Shown one piece after another: positions 30,566 to 40,094 of a stretch of 64,000 bases of DNA. Made by a program: the position numbers and the translations under genes. Each line of letters opens with the position of its first letter. Position 1 is the first letter of the stretch. Location of the stretch: positions 2,034,001 through 2,098,000 of the forward strand of contig OU461276.1 of the NCBI GenBank assembly GCA_911810475.1. The letters are read 5' to 3'. The DNA is from Candidatus Celerinatantimonas neptuna. Lineage in GTDB: Bacteria; Pseudomonadota; Gammaproteobacteria; Enterobacterales; Celerinatantimonadaceae. The notes under the pieces were generated by a model. The model made no database searches. It was not told the origin of the DNA and saw only the letters and a list, made by a program, of their open reading frames with translations.

Positions 30566-31832
30566 ATGAACAGGATTAATAAATATATCAGGCCATGCAT
30601 TATTCTAGTTGATCCCTGTTCAACAAGTTCTGTTCTTGCAAAAGAGTTTGATAAAAGGGGATATGACTGTATATCATTAATATCTAGGATTAAAATCCCT
30701 GAAGTATTTGCATCATCTTATCAACCAGATGATTTTTTATTTGAGATAAGATATAAAAATAATATTGAAGAAGTGTTAAGTACACTTAGCGATGTTCCAA
30801 TAACAGTTGTTATTTCATGTTTGGAGACTAGTGTTTTTCTAGCAGATACGATTGCTGAGCGATTAGGCTTGCCAGGAAATAATCCTAAAACAAGTCGCCT
30901 TCGCCGGGATAAGTATCAAATGATTGAAGCTGTTCGTCGTAGAGGGTTGAAAGCTGCGTGGCAAAAGGTTTTTAGTGTAACTCAAGATGCTGTTAGTTGG
31001 ATTAATCAAAAAGAGTTTCCTGTTGTAATTAAACCATTACGTTCAGCGGGTACGGATAGTGTGTTTATATGTAATTCTATTGTTCAGGTTGAAGAAGCAT
31101 GCAATACAATGATTAAATCACAGAAATAAATTAGAAGAAGCTAATAATGAAGTGCTGGTTCAGGAATTTTTAACCGGTGACGAATATGTTGTTGATACAG
31201 TGACCTTGAATGGGAAAACCGTTACTTGTAATGTATTTTCTTATGAGAAAGAGCGGGCAAACGGTGCTGATTTTGTTTATCGAGCTATACGAGCTATTGA
31301 TTTATCTTCTCCTATTTCCCAAAAATTGATTGCATATAATAATGAGGTCATTAAAGCCGTTGGTATTTTCCAAGGAGCTGGGCATAGAGAGATAATGCTC
31401 ACTGATAATGAACCCTGTTTAGTTGAGATAGGTGCCCGGCTACATGGAGGGAATATTCCGAGTATTGTTCAAAAATGTGCTCCCTGGTCTCAAATAGAAT
31501 TGTTAATCGATGCATGTATTGATCAGAGATTATTTGAACAGAAATCAAAGCAACAGCTTCATTTAGATAAAAAATTTTTAATCCATTTTTATATATCATC
31601 TAAAGAAGGGATGATTGAAATAATTAAAAATAATCATTTAATTACATCATTAGATTCATATTTTGATTCGATCTGGTATCGGGGAACTGGAGACTATTTA
31701 GATAAGACTATCGATTTATATACATGTCCTTTAAAAATAATCTTAGCAAATCGGAATAAAGAATTACTTCTCAGGGAAAGAAATAGTTTGATTGATATTG
31801 AAAAGAAATCACTTCTTTTCCGATTGAGATAA
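30566..31832 (+). pseudogene. Frameshifted ATP-grasp ligase (amino-acid-ligase-like)
   Basis: Two reading frames together form one ATP-grasp protein of about 415-420 residues. Codons 30566-31129 encode the N-terminal preATP-grasp domain and the start of the ATP-binding fold (FPVVIKPLRSAGTDSVFICNS), ending IKSQK and a stop. Shifting by one base at CAGAAATAAA (31121-31130), as if one A were extra, continues as NKLEEANNEVLVQEFLTGDEYVVDTVTLNGK and on to CLVEIGARLHGG, the metal-binding end of the fold. EYVVDTV and the EIGAR..GG end resemble L-amino acid ligases and related peptide-forming enzymes. Either a recent mutation or a sequencing error; substrate unknown. Confidence 0.8.
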
Positions 31833-31876
31833 TGATGGATGACTTTTATTTTTCTGAGTAATTTATATTGAGATAA

Positions 31877-32470
31877 GTGAAAAGGAGATATTATGGGAAA
31901 GTAGCTGTTTTAACCAATAATCTTCAATATACACGTATCCAAGAGAACATCGTATCTTTTAACATAATTGAAAAATTTAAAGAGGACTTTCCTTTATTTT
32001 TACAACAAATGAGAGAGATGGGGCATGCTATTATTCATTTAAAATATATTGACTATCCTCTTTGCACCAGGTTTATTAAAGACCGACCATTACCCGTGTC
32101 GAGCAAAGCTGTGGATCCTGAGCTCATTCGTGAATTTGTTTGTGGGTCTGATATCGTTGTTTGTAGGAGTAAAGAGAGTGGTTTTTATCAGACATTACTT
32201 GATCCTATTTTGAAATTGTTGCTAGTTGATACAATAGTTGTCGCTGGATTTCAAATGCAAAGCTGTATTCAGGCTACTGCGGCCGATGCATATTTTCATG
32301 GATATAATGTATGGATTGCTCGAGATGGAATGTATTCCCTTTATCCGGAAAATAAAAAGCGTACACTCACTTTATTGTCGAGATATTGTGCGACGGTTTT
32401 AGATCTTCAAACCATTATTGATTACTTAAAAAGTAATTCTTGTTTGCCTGCTAAGATAAGAAATGGTTGA
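31877..32470 (+). CDS. Isochorismatase-fold hydrolase with altered active site and start
   Basis: A 197-residue isochorismatase-like cysteine hydrolase. The family triad is Asp-Lys-Cys: Lys99 (RSKESGFYQT) and Cys130 (QMQSCIQATAADA) are present, but the expected Asp in the first strand (usually TND) is Asn15 (VLTNNLQY). The reading frame opens at GTG 31877. A better start, AAGGAG (31881-31886) followed by ATG 31893, is out of frame by one base and hits TAG after three codons; one extra A in GGAAAG would give MGKVAVLTNN. So a one-base deletion near the 5' end is likely, with possible rescue from the GTG. Role in the island unknown. Confidence 0.7.
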   Translation: MKRRYYGKVAVLTNNLQYTRIQENIVSFNIIEKFKEDFPLFLQQMREMGHAIIHLKYIDYPLCTRFIKDRPLPVSSKAVDPELIREFVCGSDIVVCRSKESGFYQTLLDPILKLLLVDTIVVAGFQMQSCIQATAADAYFHGYNVWIARDGMYSLYPENKKRTLTLLSRYCATVLDLQTIIDYLKSNSCLPAKIRNG

Positions 32471-32625
32471 GGAACGTTTTTAGGACCTTGCCATCATTGT
32501 GTTTTTGAGTTCCTATGATTGGGCTGTGAACAAGCGGTATTTATATTCCATTTGGTGTTATGATGTGCGTTCAGCTTACCTTTTTCGCTTAAGATAACTA
32601 TTGTTCGACCTTCTATTAATAATCT

Positions 32626-34938
32626 ATGAGAATACAAAAAAGATTACGAGTAAACGGCATTGTTCAGGGGGTTGGTTTCAGGCCTTTTGTTCATCGGATT
32701 GCGGTTGCTAATCACCTGACGGGATGGGTGAATAATGATTCTCATGGTGTTTTGATTGAGGTTCAGGGTGAGTTAGACGATTTTCATCAATTTAAATCTC
32801 AACTTGTTCATGATATCCCGGCTATGGCGATGATTTCGCAAGTTGAAGAAATACAAGGTCATTCAGAGATATCCTTTTCTGAGTTTAAGATTATTGCGAG
32901 CGAAAAAAATGCAGATACATTGACGCTTATCCCCCCCGATGCGTATGTCTGCGATGATTGTTTGCGTGAATTATTTGATCCGACTGATCGGCGATATCAC
33001 TATCCGTTTATCAACTGTACGAATTGCGGGCCTCGTTTTTCGATCATTAAGGATATGCCCTATGACCGGGTGCAAACGACCATGTCGGAATTTTCAATGT
33101 GTTCAAGCTGCGCTAATGAGTATAGCGATCCTTCTGATCGGCGTTTTCATGCTCAACCCAATGCTTGTGATGCGTGTGGCCCAAAGGTGTGGCTCTGCGA
33201 TGAAGCCGGACAGAAGCTTAATGATGAGCCAATCGCACAGTGTTGCCATCTATTACGAGCCGGGGCGATTGTTGCGGTGAAGTCAGTCGGAGGTTTTCAC
33301 TTGTGTGTTAATGCGTCAGACAGCCAGGCTGTGAACCGGTTACGACAGCGTAAACAGCGGGGAAATAAACCTTTTGCTCTGATGGTGCGAAATATCGATG
33401 TGGCCCGGCAATACTGCGAGATCAGTATAGACGAAGAGCGGTTATTAACATCGTCTAAAGCCCCCATCGTGGTGTTGAAGAAAAAATCGGATTGTGCGTT
33501 ATCTGATGCGATTGCCCCTTTAAACCCTTCTTTAGGGATCATGCTAGCTTCTTCCCCTGTGCATCATCTTCTGCTGGATGATGGGCTGCTTCATACGCTT
33601 GTCATGACGAGTGCAAATCGCCGGGGGCAACCGATTGTTTATGAGAATCAACGGGCGATAGACGAGTTACAAGATATTGCGGATGCTTATTTGTTACATA
33701 ATCGGGATATTCATACCCGGGTTGATGATTCCGTGATTAAACTGACTGAGTTAGAGGGGCTGTCAGCGCCGGTTCTGTCATTTATACGGCGTTCGAGAGG
33801 TTATGCGCCAGCGCCTGTCATGTTTCAACAGGCGCTGGCGCCGGTAATTGCAGCCGGTAGTGAGCTCAAAAATACACTGGCTTTGTCAAAGGGACATCAT
33901 GTGTATCTGAGCCAGCATATTGGTGATCTGAAAAATGACCAGGTTTTTGATGCTCATCAAGAGTGTGCAAAAAAACTGTCTTCATTGCTGGATATACAGC
34001 CAAGTGCTTGGGCGGTTGATTTACATCCACAATTCAGGTCGACTCAATTTGTTGAGGAGCGCTCAAAATTACCCATCTACAAAGTGCAGCATCATCATGC
34101 ACATATGGCGTCATGTATGGCCGAAAACCAGCTCAGTGGCCCGACTATTGGTATTGTTTTTGATGGAACCGGTTATGGTTCGGATGGCACAATTTGGGGT
34201 GGGGAATTTTTGTTGGGAGATTATGTGCATGCTGAACGTGTCGGTACGATTAAACCGTTTCAATTAATTGGTGGTGATAAGGCCGTTGAAGAGCCGTACC
34301 GGGTCGCTGTGAGCTTGCTGATGGAAACCTATGGTGATTCGTTTTTGAAACTAAAACTTCCTTTGTTTGATGAATTGTCTGGCCAGAATATTCATGTGTT
34401 GCAGCGTATGGCAAAACGTTATCTAAATAGTTTTAGCACAACCAGTATGGGGCGTCTGTTTGATGGGATATCGGCACTGCTTGGGATTCGTTCCAGAATT
34501 GAATATGACGCGCAGGCGGCCATTGAGCTAGAGGGATTGCTTGGACGAGATCAAACGATGGTGCCATGTTATGACTACCAGATTAACCAGCAAGGCAGTT
34601 TGTTTGTTTTTGATTATCACCCGATGGTAAGACAGATTGTCTGTGATATTGAGCAAGAGCGACGGACTGTTCCAGATATTTCCCGAAGGTTTCATAGTAC
34701 GTTAGTTACGGCCAGTTGTGCGATGAGCAGTATGATTTCAAAATATTATGGCGTTTCCCAGGTGGTGCTATCGGGGGGAGTTTTTATGAATGAATTCATG
34801 CTTTCGAATCTCTATAGGCAATTACGTTTGGATGGTTTTGATGTATATGTCCATCAGCAGGTTCCTGCCAATGATGGAGGAATATCACTTGGGCAGATTT
34901 GTATAGCGAACGCACAACTTGCGCTAACATCTCAATAA
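32626..34938 (+). CDS. hypF: Carbamoyltransferase HypF, [NiFe]-hydrogenase maturation
   Basis: Makes the thiocarbamate that becomes the CN ligands of the [NiFe] site, using carbamoyl phosphate and ATP and passing it to HypE. It has 770 residues in four parts: an acylphosphatase domain (NGIVQGVGFRPFVHR at the start), two zinc-finger motifs (CDDC-x18-CTNC and CSSC-x18-CDAC), a YrdC-like domain (VAVKSVGGFHLCVNAS) and a Kae1-like domain with the metal motif VQHHHAHMASCMAE. The downstream GIVFDGTGYGSDGTIWGGEF is typical. No other hyp or hydrogenase gene is in the window. It reads toward lexA. Confidence 0.95.
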   Translation: MRIQKRLRVNGIVQGVGFRPFVHRIAVANHLTGWVNNDSHGVLIEVQGELDDFHQFKSQLVHDIPAMAMISQVEEIQGHSEISFSEFKIIASEKNADTLTLIPPDAYVCDDCLRELFDPTDRRYHYPFINCTNCGPRFSIIKDMPYDRVQTTMSEFSMCSSCANEYSDPSDRRFHAQPNACDACGPKVWLCDEAGQKLNDEPIAQCCHLLRAGAIVAVKSVGGFHLCVNASDSQAVNRLRQRKQRGNKPFALMVRNIDVARQYCEISIDEERLLTSSKAPIVVLKKKSDCALSDAIAPLNPSLGIMLASSPVHHLLLDDGLLHTLVMTSANRRGQPIVYENQRAIDELQDIADAYLLHNRDIHTRVDDSVIKLTELEGLSAPVLSFIRRSRGYAPAPVMFQQALAPVIAAGSELKNTLALSKGHHVYLSQHIGDLKNDQVFDAHQECAKKLSSLLDIQPSAWAVDLHPQFRSTQFVEERSKLPIYKVQHHHAHMASCMAENQLSGPTIGIVFDGTGYGSDGTIWGGEFLLGDYVHAERVGTIKPFQLIGGDKAVEEPYRVAVSLLMETYGDSFLKLKLPLFDELSGQNIHVLQRMAKRYLNSFSTTSMGRLFDGISALLGIRSRIEYDAQAAIELEGLLGRDQTMVPCYDYQINQQGSLFVFDYHPMVRQIVCDIEQERRTVPDISRRFHSTLVTASCAMSSMISKYYGVSQVVLSGGVFMNEFMLSNLYRQLRLDGFDVYVHQQVPANDGGISLGQICIANAQLALTSQ

Positions 34939-34968
34939 ATCAGAGAAAAAGTTGCTCTTCCCCAACTA

Positions 34969-34984
34969 CTGTATATACTAACAG
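34969..34984 (+). promoter_or_regulatory. LexA (SOS) box 1
   Basis: CTGTATATACTAACAG fits the CTGT-N8-ACAG SOS consensus exactly. It ends 27 nt before the lexA start codon, where it would cover the lexA promoter. Confidence 0.9.
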
Positions 34985-34987
34985 ATG

Positions 34988-35003
34988 CTGTATAAAAACA
35001 CAG
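34988..35003 (+). promoter_or_regulatory. LexA (SOS) box 2
   Basis: CTGTATAAAAACACAG is a second exact CTGT-N8-ACAG site, 3 nt after box 1 and 7 nt before the lexA ATG. Two closely spaced boxes match the E. coli lexA arrangement and imply tight autorepression. Confidence 0.88.
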
Positions 35004-35010
35004 GTCTGTT

Positions 35011-35658
35011 ATGAAAGCACTTACAAAACGCCAAACACAAGTCTTAGAACTGGTTAAATCGCATATTCAGGCAACGGGTATGCCTCCAACGCGTGTGGAG
35101 ATTGCCAAAGAGTTGGGATTTCGTTCTGCTAATGCAGCGGAGGAACATCTTAAAGCTCTTAATCGTAAAGGGATGATTGAGATGATCCCTGGGGCATCTC
35201 GTGGGATCAGGTTGGTTGCTCATTCAGATGAAGCGTCTGTTTCTGAAAATGTCCCGATTCCTGAAGATCAAGGGCTTCCCCTGATTGGTCAGGTTGCTGC
35301 CGGGGCTCCTATCTTGGCACAGCAACATATTGAGTCTCATTATTCGGTTGATCCCGCTTTGTTTCATCCTCACGCAGATTTTCTGTTACGGGTTCATGGT
35401 GAAAGTATGAAAGAGATTGGGATTATGGATGGCGATTTATTGGCCGTACATAAAACCCAGGATGTCCATAACGGTCAGGTTGTTGTGGCCCGGGTTGGCG
35501 ATGATGTGACAGTAAAACGATTAGAAATGCAGCATGATAAAGTTCTACTCCATCCTGAGAATACTGATTTTACTCCGATTGAGGTTGATTTAACATGTGA
35601 GGAACTCACGATTGAAGGGTTAGCCGTTGGTATTATCCGAAACTCAGATTGGTTATAA
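35011..35658 (+). CDS. lexA: SOS repressor LexA
   Basis: Represses DNA-damage genes and self-cleaves when RecA is active. The product is 215 residues, slightly longer than E. coli LexA (202). The winged helix covers residues about 1-65 ([32 protein letters not shown]). The cleavage bond is Ala97-Gly98 in QVAAGAP, and the Ser-Lys dyad is Ser132 (HGESMK) and Lys169 (VKRLE); all are offset by 13 from E. coli, keeping the spacing. Two SOS boxes precede it. dinF follows 71 nt later, the classical lexA-dinF pair. Confidence 0.97.
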   Translation: MKALTKRQTQVLELVKSHIQATGMPPTRVEIAKELGFRSANAAEEHLKALNRKGMIEMIPGASRGIRLVAHSDEASVSENVPIPEDQGLPLIGQVAAGAPILAQQHIESHYSVDPALFHPHADFLLRVHGESMKEIGIMDGDLLAVHKTQDVHNGQVVVARVGDDVTVKRLEMQHDKVLLHPENTDFTPIEVDLTCEELTIEGLAVGIIRNSDWL

Positions 35659-35729
35659 TTAGTCTCTTCCTTTCCTTCCTGTGCAGCCGATGGCGGCTGT
35701 AAATTAGCCGCTATACAGAGGGAGCTGTC

Positions 35730-37097
35730 ATGTATTTTGATCGTCGCCATTTTAAGGCTATTTCAGCAATATCTGTTCCAATGATTCTGTCTAACATTAC
35801 AGTGCCATTACTTGGCCTTGTGGATACGGCTGTTGTTGGGCATTTAGATCATAGCTATTACTTGGGTGGCGTTGCGATTGGTTCAACGGTTATTTCATTT
35901 ATTTTCTGGTTGGCAGGTTTTTTAAGAATGTCAACGACCGGGATGGTTGCTCAGTCTATGGGGCGTCAGGATTACCATCATGCCGTCCAGATCTGGTGTA
36001 ATTCAGCACTGCTTGGTATGGGTATAGCGGTTGTGATGCTTGCTTTACAATACCCTATATGGTTGCTCGCTGATAAGTTAGCTGGAGCTGATTCAACTGT
36101 TGCGCACTATGCACATGTTTATTATCAGATTCGAATCTGGGGGGCTCCGGCTGCATTACTTCATTATTCAACGCTGGGATGTTTGTTAGGGATGAAACGG
36201 GCTCGTTTCCCTATGATCCTATTGATTGTGATGAATGTTATCAATATTAGTTTGGATGTGACATTTGTGATGGGGTTTCACTGGGGGGTTGCCGGAGCTG
36301 CCATTGCCTCTTTAATCGCAGATTATGCCGGTGCCTTTTTGGGTATTTGGTTCTTAGTAAGGCTTTGGCGACAACATGGTCAGAATCTATGGCCAAGCTT
36401 TCATAGGGCGGTTTTTCATCTTGATAAAATGTGGGAGCTGTTGCGACTGAATCGTGATATTTTTTTGCGGACCTTGTCTTTACAGCTCTGTTTTAGTTTT
36501 GTGACATTTGAAGGTGCAAAGCTGGGTACTGTTATTGTGGCAACGAATGCTGTATTGATGAATTTTATGATGTTTGCTTCATATGCGCTTGACGGGATTG
36601 CTTTTTCTGTAGAAGCTCTGGCAGGTGATGCTTATGGGCGAAATAACCGCCATGAATTTCACCGGTGTATTATGCATTGTCTATTCTTGGGAGGTATTGC
36701 CAGCATTCTGTTTTCTTGTATGTATGGTTTATTTGGTGATCATATTGTGGCGCTTCTAACGAGTATCCCAAGCATTCGGCAAAGTGCTCAAATTTATCTG
36801 CCCTGGCTGGTGGTGATGCCGGTATTAGCTGTATGGAGTTACATTTTTGATGGTGTTTATGTCGGTGTGACTCAGGGGCGGGTAATGCGTAATGGTATGT
36901 TGATCTCAACCTTTTTGATCTTTTTCCCAGTATGGTGGCTGACTCGTTCTTTAGAAAATCATGGGCTGTGGCTTGCATTGTCTTGTTTCATGATTGCCCG
37001 TGGAGGAACATTGATTTTCCATTATGCGTTGTATGGGAAAAACTGGTTTAAAAATTCAGCCACGATTTCTTCTTCTGCTTCAATAAAAAATTCATAG
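35730..37097 (+). CDS. dinF: MATE-family efflux protein DinF
   Basis: Inner-membrane MATE transporter of 455 residues with about 12 helices. It opens HFKAISAISVPMILSNITVPLLGLVDTAVVGHLD, the DinF-group signature. It lies directly after lexA in the same direction, as in E. coli, and is therefore probably SOS-induced from the lexA promoter. A short hairpin (CAGCCG/CGGCTG near 35683-35698) lies between the genes without a T-tract. Transport substrate is not predictable; E. coli DinF has been linked to oxidative and bile-salt protection. Confidence 0.9.
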   Translation: MYFDRRHFKAISAISVPMILSNITVPLLGLVDTAVVGHLDHSYYLGGVAIGSTVISFIFWLAGFLRMSTTGMVAQSMGRQDYHHAVQIWCNSALLGMGIAVVMLALQYPIWLLADKLAGADSTVAHYAHVYYQIRIWGAPAALLHYSTLGCLLGMKRARFPMILLIVMNVINISLDVTFVMGFHWGVAGAAIASLIADYAGAFLGIWFLVRLWRQHGQNLWPSFHRAVFHLDKMWELLRLNRDIFLRTLSLQLCFSFVTFEGAKLGTVIVATNAVLMNFMMFASYALDGIAFSVEALAGDAYGRNNRHEFHRCIMHCLFLGGIASILFSCMYGLFGDHIVALLTSIPSIRQSAQIYLPWLVVMPVLAVWSYIFDGVYVGVTQGRVMRNGMLISTFLIFFPVWWLTRSLENHGLWLALSCFMIARGGTLIFHYALYGKNWFKNSATISSSASIKNS

Positions 37098-37242
37098 TTC
37101 AGAGGGTGATTGAATAATGCCCAATCATGCCTCCTTCCTTTAAAAGATTGGGGGTATTGAATGTCGTTATTTATTTTAAGTCTGGAGGCTCCGCGCTATA
37201 CTGCCTGCCAATTTTATGAACGAGGTATGAGGTATATAAAGC

Positions 37243-37707
37243 GTGTTCCACATCGCATTATTTGAACCGCAAATTGCACCTAATTGCGGAAATATCATTC
37301 GTCTTGCAGCGAATAATGGATGCCGGTTGCATTTGATTGAACCTTTGGGGTTTGATTTGGATGAAAAGAAACTTCGGAGAGCCGGGTTGGATTATCATGA
37401 CTTAGTTAATGTGACGATTTATCCTAACTATGATGAGTTTATCCATCAAATGGGAGAACATCGGATTTTTGCCTGCACAACAAAAGGGACGCATTCTTAT
37501 ACCGATGTTGCATATCAGGAAGGGGATATATTGTTATTTGGGGCAGAGACTCACGGGCTTACCCCAGACGTTATGGCTTCTATTGCTCCTGAAAACCGTA
37601 TTCGTATTCCAATGCAACCGACAAGTCGTTGTCTTAATCTTTCCAATTCAGTCGCTGTAATTAGCTACGAAGCCTGGCGCCAGCAAGGATTCCCCGGTGG
37701 TCAATAA
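37243..37707 (+). CDS. trmL: tRNA (cytidine/uridine-34-2'-O)-methyltransferase TrmL
   Basis: SPOUT-class enzyme that 2'-O-methylates the wobble base of leucine tRNAs. It has 154 residues, from GTG 37243 ([36 protein letters not shown]). The knot region near the C-terminus, [10 protein letters not shown] and [27 protein letters not shown], binds S-adenosylmethionine and is fully conserved. An ATG 14 nt upstream is out of frame. It converges with cpxA, 18 nt apart. Confidence 0.95.
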   Translation: MFHIALFEPQIAPNCGNIIRLAANNGCRLHLIEPLGFDLDEKKLRRAGLDYHDLVNVTIYPNYDEFIHQMGEHRIFACTTKGTHSYTDVAYQEGDILLFGAETHGLTPDVMASIAPENRIRIPMQPTSRCLNLSNSVAVISYEAWRQQGFPGGQ

Positions 37708-37725
37708 TTATATTCGCCTTTTTAA

Positions 37726-39132
37726 TTATTCGTTGGTTTGATTCGGCATATAAGGGATTGTCATTGTGACACATAACCCTGAATGATCAGTTCTATTTGA
37801 TGCCCGGATCATTCCGCCGTGATGACGAATTGCCCAATCCGCAATGGCTAATCCAAGTCCGACACCTCCGGAATCTCGATCGCGTGCTTTGCTTGCCCGA
37901 TAAAAAGGTCTGAAGATCTGTTCCAGTTCTTCTTTATCGATTCCTGGGCCGTCATCTTGAACTTGTATATAAAGCTGGTTTTCTTTGGTGGTTATTTTAA
38001 GTTCAACGAGTTTTTGGGCATATTTGATGGCGTTACGGCAAAGATTTTCGATGGCGCTGAGTAAGGCATCCGGATAGCATCGGATATGCTCTGGTCCGTA
38101 GTTTTCTACCCGGAATGTTTTCTCAACCTGACTAGCTTCAAATTGGCAATCGCTGCTGAGCTCTTCTAATAATGAAGATAAATTTTGATCTTCGAGTCGG
38201 CTTTCATCAAGCTGCATTCGAGATAACCCTAGTAGTGCCCGGATCATCTCTTCTAGCCGTACAGATTCTTTTTCTATCCGCACCAGTTCATTGCTTGGGC
38301 CGTGACGTTTATAACTGAGGGCTACTGCCATATTGAGCCGGGTCAGAGGTGAACGTAATTCATGGGATATGTCACTGAGGAGTCGTCGTTGATTGGTTAT
38401 TGCGTTGGCTAGAGTCTGGGCCATATGAGAGAAACTTTCGGCTAACTGACCGATTTCATCTTTGCGTTGTATAGCTGGTAATGTAGCGCATAGTTCACCC
38501 ATTGCAATACGATTGGCAGCTGTGCGGAGTTTTTTCAACGGTCGGGAAATATGCCATGCAAGTACCAGGCAGGCGGCTAAGCTGAAAGCTATTAGTATAA
38601 ATAGTAATATTTCAGGTTGTGCCCGAAAACGGCGAAGCTGATCTAAATGAGATGGAGATAATTGCGAAGCAATATAAAGAAATTTTACTTGTTCACCTTT
38701 ATGAAAAGGCCATGGTCCAAAGATTACCTGGTTGTGATGGAATATGCGTAGTTTCGGCTGATTAGGGTCATTGACGTTAAAAATAAAATTTAGAACTTCT
38801 CTTTGTTGATCTCCGAGAACAGGAGCATTGATGATTTGTCCGCGTTGATTGACAACAATTAAACGGCTGTGTTCCATTTGAGGAAAGGGGCGCGGTGGAA
38901 GGTTTTTCATAATGGACAGTGGTGGCGGTGGCGGTCCATACTTCATGAAAAAAGCGCCATGTTGCAGTTCTCTTTTCGCCCAGTTTGGCAAAGGATAGTT
39001 ATCCTTAGTTCCTAAATGAACAATCAGCATTGCTGTAATCACAGTGAGCAAAACAATAATCCAAAAGGATAAAAATATTTTAAAAAACAGGCTATTCGCC
39101 ATATACCATAGACGGCTTACCATTGAAGCCAT
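37726..39132 (-). CDS. cpxA: Envelope-stress sensor histidine kinase CpxA
   Basis: Inner-membrane sensor kinase. From the upstream start it has 468 residues; starts at 39123 or 39102 (MANSLFFKIFLSFW) are also possible, the last best matching E. coli. Two membrane helices flank a periplasmic domain with a proline-rich patch (YGPPPPPLSIM). A HAMP linker follows (RPLKKLRTAANRIAMGELCA), then the dimerisation H-box LLSDISHELRSPLTRLNMAVAL and the ATPase boxes ENLCRNAIKYAQ, DDGPGID and GVGLGLAIADWAI. It follows cpxR with overlapping or nearly overlapping ends. It senses misfolded envelope proteins and phosphorylates CpxR. Confidence 0.92.
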   Translation of the reverse strand: MASMVSRLWYMANSLFFKIFLSFWIIVLLTVITAMLIVHLGTKDNYPLPNWAKRELQHGAFFMKYGPPPPPLSIMKNLPPRPFPQMEHSRLIVVNQRGQIINAPVLGDQQREVLNFIFNVNDPNQPKLRIFHHNQVIFGPWPFHKGEQVKFLYIASQLSPSHLDQLRRFRAQPEILLFILIAFSLAACLVLAWHISRPLKKLRTAANRIAMGELCATLPAIQRKDEIGQLAESFSHMAQTLANAITNQRRLLSDISHELRSPLTRLNMAVALSYKRHGPSNELVRIEKESVRLEEMIRALLGLSRMQLDESRLEDQNLSSLLEELSSDCQFEASQVEKTFRVENYGPEHIRCYPDALLSAIENLCRNAIKYAQKLVELKITTKENQLYIQVQDDGPGIDKEELEQIFRPFYRASKARDRDSGGVGLGLAIADWAIRHHGGMIRASNRTDHSGLCVTMTIPYMPNQTNE

Positions 39133-39812
39133 AGATAACCTTTTCCTCTGACTGTTTTGATTCGGGGATGTTGATCGTCACGCTCTGGGATTTTGCGGCG
39201 CAGATTACTAACATGCATATCGAGGCTACGATCGAAAGGCATTAATTTTTTCCCTAATACCTCTTCATTCAGTTCTGCCTTATCTAGTATTTCTCCAGGG
39301 TGACGCAAAAATTGTTCTAATAAAAGAAATTCAGTACTGGTTAAAGTGATGGGATGTCCATGATGCAATACCTCTTGTCTTCTCGGGTAAAGGACGAGAT
39401 CATCATGGCTTATATTTTCATCGCCATTTCCTTCTGAGGCGCGTTGTTTATTCGCTCGACGTAAAACAGCTTTTATCCGGGCCATTAATTCGCGATCGCT
39501 AAATGGTTTTGGCAAATAATCATCTGCTCCGAGTTCAAGCCCGAATACCCGATCAAATTCATCCCCTTTAGCCGTCAACATGAGAACGGGTAAATCAGAT
39601 TTATTGGCGCGTAATTCCCGTAAAATATCAAATCCATTTTTTCCCGGCATCATCACGTCAAGTAACAACATATCGATGTCATTTTGGTTGGACAATTTCT
39701 CTAAACCGAGTTGACTGTCGTGACAGGCTTCAAATTCGAATCCTTCCAAAGTCAGTAGATCACTTAATAGTTCGGTGAGTTCCTGATCATCGTCAATCAT
39801 CAGCAGTTTCAT
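39117..39812 (-). CDS. cpxR: Envelope-stress response regulator CpxR
   Basis: OmpR-class regulator of 231 residues. The receiver domain carries the acidic pocket IDDDQE and phospho-acceptor Asp52 (LLLLDVMMPGKNGFDIL), with the conserved Thr and Lys later (MLTAKGDEFD, LPKPF). The winged-helix output domain contains SLDMHVSNLRRKIPERDDQHPRIKTVRGKGYLW. It is co-transcribed with cpxA. A perfect CpxR-type box lies 283 nt upstream in the interval shared with fieF, and another lies before the RND efflux operon at 18.2 kb. No cpxP gene is present in the cpxR-fieF interval. Confidence 0.96.
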   Translation of the reverse strand: MKLLMIDDDQELTELLSDLLTLEGFEFEACHDSQLGLEKLSNQNDIDMLLLDVMMPGKNGFDILRELRANKSDLPVLMLTAKGDEFDRVFGLELGADDYLPKPFSDRELMARIKAVLRRANKQRASEGNGDENISHDDLVLYPRRQEVLHHGHPITLTSTEFLLLEQFLRHPGEILDKAELNEEVLGKKLMPFDRSLDMHVSNLRRKIPERDDQHPRIKTVRGKGYLWLQW

Positions 39813-40094
39813 GGGCTGTCCTCTCTTATTCTTCCTTTAGTTGTTTATCACCAGTCAAATCGTGCACTTTCAATAAAGTATTCTGAAAGTTGATATCGAC
39901 CATCGTCTGTTAAGCAAATCTGGCATAAAAAATTAACACCTCATTGCTTAAAGAAGAATGTTAATGTTATTACAATTTTTTCTGACTTATCTGAATCTTG
40001 TTCTGATTCTTATCACCGAACAAAGGATATGGACAGCCAGCATTTTAATCTTTAGAAAGAAGTTTAACGAAACTTATGACGCCGAAGAGGGGGG

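Noticed and set aside
35683-35698. Hairpin between lexA and dinF as a terminator
   Set aside because: Only a 6-bp stem with no T-tract; lexA-dinF co-transcription is more likely.
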